DNA of 45,437 bases from Cyclobacteriaceae bacterium. GTDB lineage: Bacteria; Bacteroidota; Bacteroidia; Cytophagales; Cyclobacteriaceae. The notes under the pieces are model-generated. The model did not search any database. It was not told the origin of the DNA and worked only from the letters and a program-made list of their open reading frames with translations. Shown in pieces: positions 34,073 through 42,133 of the stretch; within the stretch, counting starts at the first letter, position 1; the number at the start of each line of letters is the position of its first letter. The position numbers and the translations under genes are program-made. The DNA is taken from contig JANXYC010000272.1 of assembly GCA_025350305.1 (NCBI GenBank), positions 1-45,437 of the forward strand, in the 5' to 3' direction.

Positions 34073-34696
34073 TCAATTAACATTTATCATAAATGTCAGA
34101 TCAAAGTCCGACTCTCCATCCGCTGACGTGGAGGCGTTGGACTTAATACCGGGTTGATGCTTAAGCAGAACTCTGAATGAATTGCTGCCGGAGGAGGGCG
34201 TTGATGCCGTGGTCCACATCGTGATCAATCCAACTGGCCTTCCGTTCTTATCAACCGATGCACCATAATTAACTGGATCATTGCGATTGTCAATGTTCCC
34301 ATCTCCCAAGGGATTTGAAAACAAACCGGTGTTCCAGGAAAAGAAAAATTGGTGCGCATCTCCCTCCGCTTCCACTTGTTTGCTCACATTGTAGCCGCTG
34401 TCCGTGGGTTTGTATAATCCATTGACCAGTTGAATAGTAAGCGTGTACGTGGTTCCCTTCGTCAAATTGATTGGTCCGTCAACTTTAATGTCTTGTGCCC
34501 CGATGTTGTCGGGATCGGTGGCGGTTACAACTACTGATGACCCCGAAGAGCCACCCGAAGGAGTAAATGTAATCGTCGCCCTGGTGATCAGTTCTGGAAT
34601 ATTTTCCGGAACTGGATCTTTCTTCTTGCAGCTGATTAACAATGCGAGCGAGCTAATGACAAGTGTGGCCATAAAAAGCCAGGATGGTTTTTTCAT
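34073..34696 (-). CDS. Lipoprotein companion of the TonB-dependent receptor
   Basis: The 207-aa protein has a lipoprotein signal (MKKPSWLFMATLVISSLALL followed by ISC-KKK). The mature part is beta-rich: ELITRATITFTPSGG, VVTATDPDNIGAQDIKVDGP, TTYTLTIQLVN, and EAEGDAHQFFFSW, ending in DFDLTFMINVN. It resembles proteins in Bacteroidota labelled type 1 periplasmic-binding-fold superfamily that sit beside zinc/iron TonB receptors. It lies 63 bp after the TonB gene but has its own promoter with an operator nearly identical to that of the receptor gene. A metal-binding surface role is plausible, not proven. Confidence 0.65.
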   Translation of the reverse strand: MKKPSWLFMATLVISSLALLISCKKKDPVPENIPELITRATITFTPSGGSSGSSVVVTATDPDNIGAQDIKVDGPINLTKGTTYTLTIQLVNGLYKPTDSGYNVSKQVEAEGDAHQFFFSWNTGLFSNPLGDGNIDNRNDPVNYGASVDKNGRPVGLITMWTTASTPSSGSNSFRVLLKHQPGIKSNASTSADGESDFDLTFMINVN

Positions 34697-34706
34697 AAAT
34701 TATTTA

Positions 34707-34727
34707 TGCAACATAGTTGCAAATATA
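34707..34727 (-). promoter_or_regulatory. Promoter and operator of the lipoprotein gene (Fur/Zur-like 7-1-7 palindrome)
   Basis: TGCAACATAGTTGCA at 34707-34721 is a 7-1-7 palindrome with one mismatch. Read on the minus strand it directly follows the -7 element TATATTTG (34720-34727) and ends 10 bp before the ATG. It differs from the TonB-gene operator at only two positions. Confidence 0.6.
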
Positions 34728-34759
34728 AAGAATAATCCTTGAAATCGTTTCCGCAGAAA

Positions 34760-37174
34760 TTAAAAACTGTATTTAAGAGCCAATGAAATGTTCCTTCCCA
34801 AGTCATTGGCATAGTAGCGCATCCGATTGGTGTACTCGCGGTAGGCCACATTTGTCAGATTGTCGACGGAAATGCGGACGTCAATCATTGACTTTTTTAT
34901 TGGCTTTGAAATACCGGCAGAAAGGGAAATCAGTCCATAGCCTGCCGGGGCTGCAACAAAATCAAAATTTCGATTGTCGGTGGCAAATAAGTCAACGCCT
35001 TGTGCCTTTGCATCATTGATCTCCCGTACGGTGACAACCCTGGGTGCGCGACTTTGATGGGCTACATATTTCACTCTTGCTTCCAGGAAAAAATTCTTCA
35101 AGGCATTCATGGCAGGTTGATCATAGCGCAAGGAAAGCTCGTAACGGTTCGAAGGAATAAAAATCAAATAATCACTAAGAGTTTCATCCCTGGCCTGCAA
35201 CAATGAAACTTTGGAGTTGATCTTGAAATGCTTGCTAAGCTGATACACCAAAGAAAGATCACCACCCAAAAAGGACGCGTCCGTTTGAGTGTAACGGAAA
35301 TAAGGAAAAATACCACGCAGGTTCTGGGTTACCCCGCGAGGTTTTAAATAGATGTAGTTGAAAATGTAATTCATGTAACCTGAAATTTCTCCACTCCATC
35401 TATTATTCTGAAACCGATATGAATTCACCCATTTCAGTGCTTGCTCAATTTTAAAATTTGTTGTGCTGATATCGTTCACCTGATTGGTGGTCTCATCCAG
35501 GAGTAACCCAAATTCGATGGCGGCGGCACTTTGGTGTGTGCCCAAACTGTACAATTCTGCCACATTGGGAGGCCGCCAGGCGCTTCCTAATGTTGACGTG
35601 AAAGAAGATTTTTCGTTGATCGTGTACGTGGTGCCGATGGTGCCGCTGACGTTATGAAAATTAAGCTGACTCCGGAAAATTTGGTTGCTGAAATCGAAAC
35701 CCACGACCTTGTAAAACCTAAAGTCATAGCGGGCACCGGCTTCCAATTCCCATTTCGCCAGAGATATTTTTTCAATCCAAAAAAGCCCCGCTGAATAATT
35801 GGTGAAATTTGGAATGAAAGGAATGGTTTGAGTGCCATCAATTTTTTGATTGTCCTGCATCATCCCATTCAGACCGCGGCAACTCACGCGATTTTTCCCA
35901 AATGTCTTTTCCCACTCCAGGTCGAGCGTGTGGGTGAAAAGTTTATAACCCAACGCTGGAACCTCCTTCAACGACCCTTTGCGAAAGTCAAACTCCTCGC
36001 GTCGGTTGTATTGAAACCCATATTGAAAATTATACCGATTCCCACCCTTTATGAGGTGGCCGTTGAGTTTAAAAAGATCATGGCTTACTTCTTGTCTTGG
36101 TTGCAGAATGGCGTAGGTAAAAGGCATTGTGTACTGGGGAGGGTCGCGCTCCAACGCGTTGGCCAGGTCTTCTGCACTTCCTACCGCCGAGCCACGCAGT
36201 ATGCCAATCGTTGTGTTGAAGTGACTGTAAAAAGCTTCGAAACCTTTGCTTACCTGGTGATATCCAATGGATGTCGAGTAATTCATTTCAGTAAAGCCGG
36301 TATTGGAAAGGTTATAGTTGGACGCATGTGAGTCACCCGATTTTTTTCCAGTGCCTTGGAGGCGCCAGCCCCAGCCATGGTGATTTTTTATACCCCCTTC
36401 CAACATGCCGGAAGTAATGCCGGCCCACCCGTTGCTGTTTCCAATCAAATTAAATCGTCCACCCAGACCAGGTGTAGTTGGCAATTCTGCCGGGTTGACA
36501 ATTACCACTCCGCCAAGGGCATCGGTTCCGTATTTAATAGCACCTGCATCTTTGATCACCACAATATTTGAGGCGATGAATGGATCGATCTCGGGCGCAT
36601 GCTCTGCACCCCACTGTTGACCCTCCTGACGGATGCCATTATTCAAAATTAAAATACGCTGGCTGTGAACCCCGTGAATCACCGGTTTGAAAATGGCGGG
36701 GCCTGATTGGATCGAGGCTATACCCGTAATATTCCGCAAGGCTTCGCCCAACGTTTTCCCATTGACCTCCTCTAACTCCTTGCCTGAAAGTTGGCCATAA
36801 TTGGAAGTAGCCGAAATCTGTTCGGCTTTATCTTCCACGACTACTTCCTTTAAAATTTTTTCTTCGGGCTGAAGATTAACAAATACAGGATCCTGTTTTT
36901 TAGTGTTAATCTTCACCTGTTGCGTGATATAACCGAGGAATTTTATTTCGAGGGTATAATTTCCCGGACAAAGCTTGTCAAATTGAAATGTACCTGTGAC
37001 ATCGCTTACTTTTCCGGTTTTGTTTTGGATAATAACGATGGTGGCGCCAGGCAGCGGTTGATTGTTTTCGTCGAGAATTTTACCCATCACAGCCATCGAA
37101 CAATCCTTTTGCCCACGGGAAGGCAAGGGTCCAAAAAAATAAAATCCCATAAAAAGTAAGAAATACAACCTCAA
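34760..37174 (-). CDS. TonB-dependent outer-membrane receptor (ZnuD-like)
   Basis: The protein is about 804 aa from TTG 37174, which gives a good signal peptide (MRLYFLLFMGFYFFGPLPSR ahead of GQ). A longer frame from 37225 would put the promoter and operator inside the gene. Domains in order: carboxypeptidase-regulatory-like domain (VMGKILDENNQPLPGATIVI, FQFDKLCPGNYTLEIKFLGY), plug (GEALRNITGIASIQSGPAIF, QQWGAEHAPEIDPFIASNIV, AIKYGTDALGGVVIVNP), then a 22-strand-type barrel ending in LGRNISLALKYSF. The WGAEHAPEIDP plug pattern resembles ZnuD-type zinc receptors. The likely job is TonB-driven uptake of a metal or metal complex; zinc is inferred. Confidence 0.85.
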   Translation of the reverse strand: MRLYFLLFMGFYFFGPLPSRGQKDCSMAVMGKILDENNQPLPGATIVIIQNKTGKVSDVTGTFQFDKLCPGNYTLEIKFLGYITQQVKINTKKQDPVFVNLQPEEKILKEVVVEDKAEQISATSNYGQLSGKELEEVNGKTLGEALRNITGIASIQSGPAIFKPVIHGVHSQRILILNNGIRQEGQQWGAEHAPEIDPFIASNIVVIKDAGAIKYGTDALGGVVIVNPAELPTTPGLGGRFNLIGNSNGWAGITSGMLEGGIKNHHGWGWRLQGTGKKSGDSHASNYNLSNTGFTEMNYSTSIGYHQVSKGFEAFYSHFNTTIGILRGSAVGSAEDLANALERDPPQYTMPFTYAILQPRQEVSHDLFKLNGHLIKGGNRYNFQYGFQYNRREEFDFRKGSLKEVPALGYKLFTHTLDLEWEKTFGKNRVSCRGLNGMMQDNQKIDGTQTIPFIPNFTNYSAGLFWIEKISLAKWELEAGARYDFRFYKVVGFDFSNQIFRSQLNFHNVSGTIGTTYTINEKSSFTSTLGSAWRPPNVAELYSLGTHQSAAAIEFGLLLDETTNQVNDISTTNFKIEQALKWVNSYRFQNNRWSGEISGYMNYIFNYIYLKPRGVTQNLRGIFPYFRYTQTDASFLGGDLSLVYQLSKHFKINSKVSLLQARDETLSDYLIFIPSNRYELSLRYDQPAMNALKNFFLEARVKYVAHQSRAPRVVTVREINDAKAQGVDLFATDNRNFDFVAAPAGYGLISLSAGISKPIKKSMIDVRISVDNLTNVAYREYTNRMRYYANDLGRNISLALKYSF

Positions 37175-37179
37175 TGCTA

Positions 37180-37200
37180 TGCAACTAAGTTGCAAATATA
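37180..37200 (-). promoter_or_regulatory. Promoter and operator of the TonB receptor gene (Fur/Zur-like 7-1-7 palindrome)
   Basis: TGCAACTAAGTTGCA at 37180-37194 is a perfect 7-1-7 palindrome, the layout of Fur-family sites. Read on the minus strand it directly follows the -7 element TATATTTG (37193-37200). The likely TTG start is 6 bp beyond it. Confidence 0.65.
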
Positions 37201-37282
37201 AACATTTGCTAATCCAAACCATCATTTTCTCGCGTCATTGGGCGTCATTGGCCGTTGAGGAGAATACTCGTCAAGAAAATTT

Positions 37283-37310
37283 TTTAGATTAATCTAAATT
37301 ATTATTTTTG
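37283..37310 (+). promoter_or_regulatory. Promoter and AT-rich palindromic operator of the di-heme/Rieske/porin operon
   Basis: A perfect 16-bp palindrome, TTTAGATTAATCTAAA (37283-37298), lies four bases upstream of the -7 element TATTTTTG (37303-37310). The GTG start is 20 nt later. The palindrome occupies the spacer between -33 and -7, where a repressor would block RNA polymerase. A Fur- or DtxR-type binder is possible. Confidence 0.55.
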
Positions 37311-37330
37311 TAATTCTAAATAAATTTAAT

Positions 37331-38542
37331 GTGACTAACCGATATCCAGGCATCCGCATATGGACCATTCTCTTCTGTTTGTTGACGATCGGTCTCATCA
37401 TTTCTTGTGAAGGCCTGTTTCCGAAAGCCACGCCTGACGATCAAATTCTTGATGGGCCGGTGAAAGGACTTAATGAAACTGAAAACCTGCTGTTTCTCCG
37501 AGGAGACAAGGCTTTCAATGGAAGGGTGTTTACAACCGAAAATGGACTGGGTCCACTTTTCGTTGCAACTTCATGCGGCAGTTGTCATCCCGGTGATGGG
37601 AAGGGTCACCCTTTTACTACCCTCACGCGTTTTGGGCAAGTTGATGAAAATGACAACCAATACTTGAGCATGGGCGGACCTCAACTCCAAAACCGGGCCA
37701 TTCCTGGGTTCGTTCCTGAGCAAATACCAGCCGGTGCCACCTTTTCTAAATTCACGCCTCCGGCAAATACCGGACTTGGTTTTTTGGATGCTGTGAGCGA
37801 TGCTAATATTTTGTCTTGGGTAGACACTAATGATGCCAACGGTGATGGTATCAGCGGCGTACCAAACTGGATTAGCATGAAAAATTATGTTACGCCCCGC
37901 CTTGGCAGTGTAGAGCAAAACGGAAAATACATCGGGCGATTTGGAAAGAAGGGGGCGACCTATGATCTACTTCAGCAGACAGCGACTGCCTACAATCAGG
38001 ACATCGGAATAACATCTACTTATGAGTATCTGGATACGCACACGGGGGTTCAATTTGATCCTGAAATTTCCAATGAGACTATTAACGATGTAGTCTTCTA
38101 TCTCAAAACTCTTAAAGCACCTGTTCCAAGAACTGAGAACAGTGAAATATTTTCCGGCAAACAATTATTTACAACGATCGGATGTAACAAATGCCACCGG
38201 CCTGAATGGAATACCGGCACGAGTTCCATTGCTGCATTATCGAACAAAACTTTCTATCCCTATACGGATTTACTACTGCACGATATGGGGCTGGAACTTG
38301 ATAATGGATATACGGAAGGTTCCGCGAAAACTTCAGAATGGAAAACACCTCCTTTGTGGGGTCTAGGCCTTTCTAAAAATTCGCAAGGTGGTCTGTACTA
38401 TCTTCTGCACGATGGAAGGGCCCGGAGCATTCAGGAAGCCATTCTTATGCATGGCGGCGAGGGCTTGCAGAGCAAAATGATGTTTCTTTCACTGTCGGAA
38501 GATGAAAAAAAGAAGTTAATCCTTTTCCTTGAAAGCCTTTGA
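37331..38542 (+). CDS. Di-heme oxidoreductase family (DHOR/DUF1111) lipoprotein
   Basis: The 403-aa protein starts at GTG and has a lipoprotein signal (TILFCLLTIGLIISCEG). Two c-type haem motifs are present: CGSCHPGDGKGH (about residue 82) and CNKCHRPEW (about residue 286). Other family stretches are NETENLLFLRGDKAFNGRVF, LGPLFVATSCGSCH, DANGDGISGVPN, GRFGKKGATYDLLQQ, and KTPPLWGLGLS with the C-terminal LLHDGRARSIQEAILMHGGE. DHOR proteins are periplasmic peroxidase-like cytochromes, often near iron-uptake (imelysin) genes; no imelysin gene is in view. It forms an operon with a Rieske protein and a porin. Confidence 0.88.
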   Translation: MTNRYPGIRIWTILFCLLTIGLIISCEGLFPKATPDDQILDGPVKGLNETENLLFLRGDKAFNGRVFTTENGLGPLFVATSCGSCHPGDGKGHPFTTLTRFGQVDENDNQYLSMGGPQLQNRAIPGFVPEQIPAGATFSKFTPPANTGLGFLDAVSDANILSWVDTNDANGDGISGVPNWISMKNYVTPRLGSVEQNGKYIGRFGKKGATYDLLQQTATAYNQDIGITSTYEYLDTHTGVQFDPEISNETINDVVFYLKTLKAPVPRTENSEIFSGKQLFTTIGCNKCHRPEWNTGTSSIAALSNKTFYPYTDLLLHDMGLELDNGYTEGSAKTSEWKTPPLWGLGLSKNSQGGLYYLLHDGRARSIQEAILMHGGEGLQSKMMFLSLSEDEKKKLILFLESL

Positions 38543-38544
38543 TT

Positions 38545-38985
38545 ATGAACAGACGTGAATTCGCAAAGCAAACTTGTATCGGGTGCCTTAGCGGTGGACT
38601 TCCGTCCACAGTTTTAGCTGCCTGCCAGTCCACACACTATGTAAGTGGAACTATTGAATCTAAAGGGCTTTCCATACCTACGTCAGAATTCACTTATTTC
38701 AAAAATAAAAAACTAATTGCCCGTCAATTCATTATTGTGAGTCATGGAAAATTAGAATTTCCGATATACCTCTATCGGATTTCGGACAACGAGTACAGCG
38801 CGCTCTGGATGAAATGTACACATCAAGGTTCAGAGTTGCAGGCTTCCGGTGATCATTTGTATTGCTCCAGCCACGGAAGCGAGTTTGATAAAAAAGGAAA
38901 CGTCAATCAAGGGCCGGCAGAAAAAAATCTTCGTTCCTTTCCGGTTTCTGTTAATGACAATGAAATTATTATTGACCTAACATGA
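38545..38985 (+). CDS. Tat-exported Rieske [2Fe-2S] protein
   Basis: The protein is 146 aa from ATG 38545, 2 bp after the DHOR stop (an upstream TTG overlaps that stop). The Tat-type leader MNRREFAKQTCIGCLSGGLP runs into a lipobox-like LAAC-Q, so it may be a Tat-exported lipoprotein. The two cluster-binding boxes are intact: WMKCTHQGSEL (C-x-H) and YCSSHGSEFD (C-x2-H). The C-terminus NLRSFPVSVNDNEIIIDLT is typical. It is not part of a bc1/b6f operon, so it probably passes electrons to or from the DHOR cytochrome. Confidence 0.9.
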   Translation: MNRREFAKQTCIGCLSGGLPSTVLAACQSTHYVSGTIESKGLSIPTSEFTYFKNKKLIARQFIIVSHGKLEFPIYLYRISDNEYSALWMKCTHQGSELQASGDHLYCSSHGSEFDKKGNVNQGPAEKNLRSFPVSVNDNEIIIDLT

Positions 38986-40220
38986 GGATGACAAGCCTTA
39001 AACTACTGGTGCTTTGTGGCTTGTCACTCGTGAGCTGTGACTCCTTCGCGCAGATTGATTCCACGTTATTAAGACGGACATCGAAAGACACTACCAAGAT
39101 GCTCTTAAACATGGACGCGGTGTACAATCGACCATTTCTTTCGGTTGGAAAATCGCCCGTTTCAGTAGGAGGATATGTGGAAGCTAACTGGCAATATTTT
39201 GGGACGAAAGGTTTCACGGAAGGGCATCAATTCCAAATGAGAAGGCTCACGCTCTTTGTTGCCTCCGGCATTTCAAAACGTATCAAGTTTCTCTCCGAGA
39301 TTGAATTTGAGGACGGCACCAAGGAAATAAACATTGAATTCGCATCGGTCGATTTTGAATTTCATCCGTTGCTAAATTTCAGAGGTGGTGTTGTTATGAA
39401 TCCTATCGGTGCATTTAATCAAAACCATGACGGGCCCAAGTGGGAGTTTATCGACAGGCCTGTCTCCGCCACACAACTGCTTCCCGCAACATGGAGCAAC
39501 GTAGGCTTCGGATTGTATGGGAAATTGTACAAGGAAAACTGGGTATATGCTTATGAAGCATACCTCACGAATGGTTTTGATGACAAGATTATCAGCAACG
39601 CACAGAATAAGACTTTTCTTCCTGCCACAAAACAAAATAGAGATCGGTTTGAAGAAAGCTTTAACGGTGTACCACTTGTGACCGCTAAAGTAGCCTTGCG
39701 AAACAAACGCATCGGAGAATTGGGACTTTCATACATGGGAGGCGTCTTCAATAAATTTCAGTCAGATGGCCTGATATTGGACAAAAAACGCAGACTGGAT
39801 GTTTGGGCGATCGATTTCAATACCGTCCTTCCATTTTTTAAAACATATATCAAAACAGAATGGACACTCATCCATGTTGATGTCCCTGACACGTATGGAC
39901 AGCAGTTCGGGAGGAAGCAAGCTGGGGGTTTTGCGGATTTCATTCAGCCTGTTGCAAGAAGAAGTATTTTTGGTTTTGAGCAATCCGTTATCAACGCTGT
40001 TTGCCGGCTTGAGTATGTTGATTGGAACATTGGTAAGTTTTCCGAGACGGGCGGCAACATTCGCGAGGACTTTTTTTCAATCGTTCCAGGCGTAAGCTGG
40101 AGGCCAACGTCTCTGACTGTTATCCGGTTGAACTACCGTTATAATTGGCGAACCGATATTTTAGGCAACCCACCATCGAAAACAGCGGGTTTTCAGTTTG
40201 GGTTTTCGTCTTATTTTTGA
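38982..40220 (+). CDS. Outer-membrane porin (OprP/OprO-like)
   Basis: The 412-aa protein starts in an ATGA overlap with the Rieske gene. It has a signal peptide (LKLLVLCGLSLVSCDSFAQ). The mature part resembles phosphate-selective-type porins: VSVGGYVEANWQYFG, FQMRRLTLFVASGISKRIKF, EIEFEDGTKEINIEFASVDF, FRGGVVMNPIGAFNQNHDGP and ATWSNVGFGLYGKL. It ends in repeated amphipathic strands and FQFGFSSYF with a terminal aromatic residue. It probably forms the outer-membrane channel of the DHOR/Rieske operon; the transported solute is unknown. Confidence 0.85.
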   Translation: MRMTSLKLLVLCGLSLVSCDSFAQIDSTLLRRTSKDTTKMLLNMDAVYNRPFLSVGKSPVSVGGYVEANWQYFGTKGFTEGHQFQMRRLTLFVASGISKRIKFLSEIEFEDGTKEINIEFASVDFEFHPLLNFRGGVVMNPIGAFNQNHDGPKWEFIDRPVSATQLLPATWSNVGFGLYGKLYKENWVYAYEAYLTNGFDDKIISNAQNKTFLPATKQNRDRFEESFNGVPLVTAKVALRNKRIGELGLSYMGGVFNKFQSDGLILDKKRRLDVWAIDFNTVLPFFKTYIKTEWTLIHVDVPDTYGQQFGRKQAGGFADFIQPVARRSIFGFEQSVINAVCRLEYVDWNIGKFSETGGNIREDFFSIVPGVSWRPTSLTVIRLNYRYNWRTDILGNPPSKTAGFQFGFSSYF

Positions 40221-40251
40221 GAATTTACTAACTAATGCCGGGGTGGTCAAT

Positions 40252-40290
40252 CTAATACTGATTAGTCCTTTAAAAAAATTTATACCTTTA
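40252..40290 (+). promoter_or_regulatory. Possible operator and promoter of the His-rich protein gene
   Basis: CTAAT-ACTG-ATTAG at 40252-40265 is a short palindrome whose half-sites resemble part of the site upstream of the DHOR gene. TACCTTTA at 40283-40290 is a one-mismatch -7 element ahead of the ATG at 40299. Evidence is weak. Confidence 0.3.
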
Positions 40291-40298
40291 CCACACCA

Positions 40299-40709
40299 AT
40301 GCGGAAAAAACTTCTAATCGCTTATGTGTTTCTGTTCTCCTATGCCGGGGCAGTTGCACACAGCGTTGTGCCGCACCATCATCACCAATCCCAGGGTGAA
40401 GCAAAAAAGCATCACCATCAGGATCATACCAATCCATCCCACGACGATAGTTCAAAAGAAGATCAGGGAGATGAAGGGCACCTTTATTTTATTAGCCACA
40501 CAAGCAATGCTGATGTCGTGGTTAATCATGTCTCAATAGACAATCTTGTGAAAGGCAACGTTCAATTTGCCACCCTTCTCCCAGAATCGATAGTTTCTTT
40601 TTCTATAGCGGATCATAACATTTTTCATCCTCCGATGGGTGATCGAATACCGCCATTACCCGTTTTCTGCTCCCGCTCACTACGAGCACCTCCTTCTTTC
40701 ATTATTTGA
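40299..40709 (+). CDS. His-rich small exported protein, possible metal binding
   Basis: The 136-aa protein has a signal peptide (MRKKLLIAYVFLFSYAGAVA). Directly after it come histidine clusters (HSVVPHHHHQSQGEAKKHHH, then QDHTNPSHDD), followed by an acidic stretch and a weakly hydrophobic C-terminal half (FATLLPESIVSFSIADHNIF). The start resembles small His-rich proteins encoded near metal-efflux systems in Bacteroidota. It heads the plus-strand group that ends with the multicopper oxidases, so a role in periplasmic copper or other metal handling is inferred. Confidence 0.6.
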   Translation: MRKKLLIAYVFLFSYAGAVAHSVVPHHHHQSQGEAKKHHHQDHTNPSHDDSSKEDQGDEGHLYFISHTSNADVVVNHVSIDNLVKGNVQFATLLPESIVSFSIADHNIFHPPMGDRIPPLPVFCSRSLRAPPSFII

Positions 40710-40783
40710 AGAACCTCTTCAGTTAGGTTTCTGGCTGCGCTTTGTATGACGCGGCAATTAATTTCATTTATTCCAAGTTGCTA

Positions 40784-41242
40784 ATGCAAAATCTACTTCC
40801 TGATTGGGCGCCTAATATTCATCCTATGCTGGTGCATTTTCCGATTGCCCTGCTGATCACAGCCGTGCTTTTGGATTTCCTTTATCTGATATGGAAAAAA
40901 GACTGGTTACACAATTCGGTAATGACGCTGTTCATTTTAGCTGCATTGGCCAGTTTGATCACGTATCTCAGCGGCAGACAGGCCGTTGATTCCGTTTCTG
41001 TACCCATGAATGCTGAGTTGACAGCCAGTTATCATTCCGATTGGGCGCTGTATACACTGCTATACTTTAGTATTTATACCTCCATCCGGGCTTTTCTCTT
41101 CTGGAAAAAATTAAACAAAAGGTTCATCGCAATTCTCTTATTCCTGACAGGACTGGCGGGCTGTGCTCTATTGGCAAAAACAGCAGATCTCGGAGGAAAG
41201 CTGGTGTACAAATACGGAGTGGGCACAAAAAAAATAAAGTGA
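40784..41242 (+). CDS. DUF2231 family membrane protein
   Basis: The protein is 152 aa from ATG 40784. It has the DUF2231 start LLPDWAPNIHPMLVHFPIAL with the conserved HP-LVHFPIAL, four transmembrane segments (LLITAVLLDFLYLIW, MTLFILAALASLITYLSG, YTLLYFSIYTSIRAFLFW, AILLFLTGLAGCALLA) and the family ending GGKLVYKYGVG. DUF2231 proteins may bind haem or take part in membrane redox; their function is not established. It lies between the His-rich protein and a lipoprotein in the metal-related group. Confidence 0.85.
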   Translation: MQNLLPDWAPNIHPMLVHFPIALLITAVLLDFLYLIWKKDWLHNSVMTLFILAALASLITYLSGRQAVDSVSVPMNAELTASYHSDWALYTLLYFSIYTSIRAFLFWKKLNKRFIAILLFLTGLAGCALLAKTADLGGKLVYKYGVGTKKIK

Positions 41243-41301
41243 TTATTTCTAAACGAAGCTATTAATATTTCTAAATCATAATTCATTTAAACACAGAGCT
41301 A

Positions 41302-42048
41302 ATGAAAACTTCAAAATTTAATTTATCCACAATGAAAATCATAGCGCTGGTACTTTTTCTGATTGGGACCATGAGTTCTTGTGATACCAAATCTTCCAAG
41401 CAAGAGACTACTGAGCAAACTGAAAAAGGGAAAGCAGCCGAAGGACACGAACATGACAGTATAGAAACCAAGAACGCTTCTCATGATGAGACCTCTGGGA
41501 ATGAAGGTGGCGCTGACTCCATTATGTGGATGCCATCGGACCAACCCTTCTCTGGACGACTGAAACTTGTCGAAGGTGATGCAAAAATGTTGAACATGAC
41601 AACAAGTTCAGATAGCGATGGCAGCAAAGTACTCAACCTGTCACTTTCCGGAGAAAGCATACTGCTCCTCTTTGATGATACGTTTGAAAATGTTGGCGCA
41701 AACTTGCAATTCAAAACGGATAATTTTCAGGGGCAAGTGGCCATTGTACACCACTACATGGACATCGCTGATTATGATTACCTGGCACTAACAAATTCTT
41801 CCATGCAGTTGGGAAGAATGGAAAAAGGAAAGAATACTGTCCTTGACAAAAAAGCTAATAAAATGCCCAATGATTGGTCAACCATGCGTTTGTCTGCTGC
41901 CGGAGATCATTATAAAGGTTCGCTCAATGATAAGCTCATTAACCATGGACACGCAGAAGCAATGGCAGCAGGCCGGGTGGGTATATTAATAGAGGGCAAA
42001 GGGAAAATAATATTGAAAATGATGGAAGTGGTCAAGCTTTCAGAATAG
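41302..42048 (+). CDS. Hypothetical lipoprotein with possible concanavalin/LamG-type fold
   Basis: The 248-aa protein may start at ATG 41302 or 41332; the second gives MKIIALVLFLIGTMSSCD with lipobox MSSC. A His/Glu/Lys-rich linker (EGHEHDSIETKNASHDE) follows, then a beta-rich domain: NVGANLQFKTDNFQGQVAIV, YDYLALTNSSMQLGRMEKGK, NDWSTMRLSAAGDHYKGSLN and AGRVGILIEGKGKI. The pattern suggests a jelly-roll like that of DUF1080/LamG proteins, without visible catalytic residues. It probably belongs to the same metal-related unit as the following oxidases. Confidence 0.6.
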   Translation: MKTSKFNLSTMKIIALVLFLIGTMSSCDTKSSKQETTEQTEKGKAAEGHEHDSIETKNASHDETSGNEGGADSIMWMPSDQPFSGRLKLVEGDAKMLNMTTSSDSDGSKVLNLSLSGESILLLFDDTFENVGANLQFKTDNFQGQVAIVHHYMDIADYDYLALTNSSMQLGRMEKGKNTVLDKKANKMPNDWSTMRLSAAGDHYKGSLNDKLINHGHAEAMAAGRVGILIEGKGKIILKMMEVVKLSE

Positions 42049-42133
42049 CAATCACATTGATCTTACCGCAATGAAATAAAAAAAATATATACCGGTACAA
42101 TTCGCCTATTTAGAATTAAAAAAAATTAGACAA

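Noticed and set aside
34073..37174. TonB receptor plus lipoprotein as a SusC/SusD glycan-uptake pair.
   Set aside because: The lipoprotein is only 207 aa and has no SusD-type TPR fold; the operator and plug motif fit metal uptake better.
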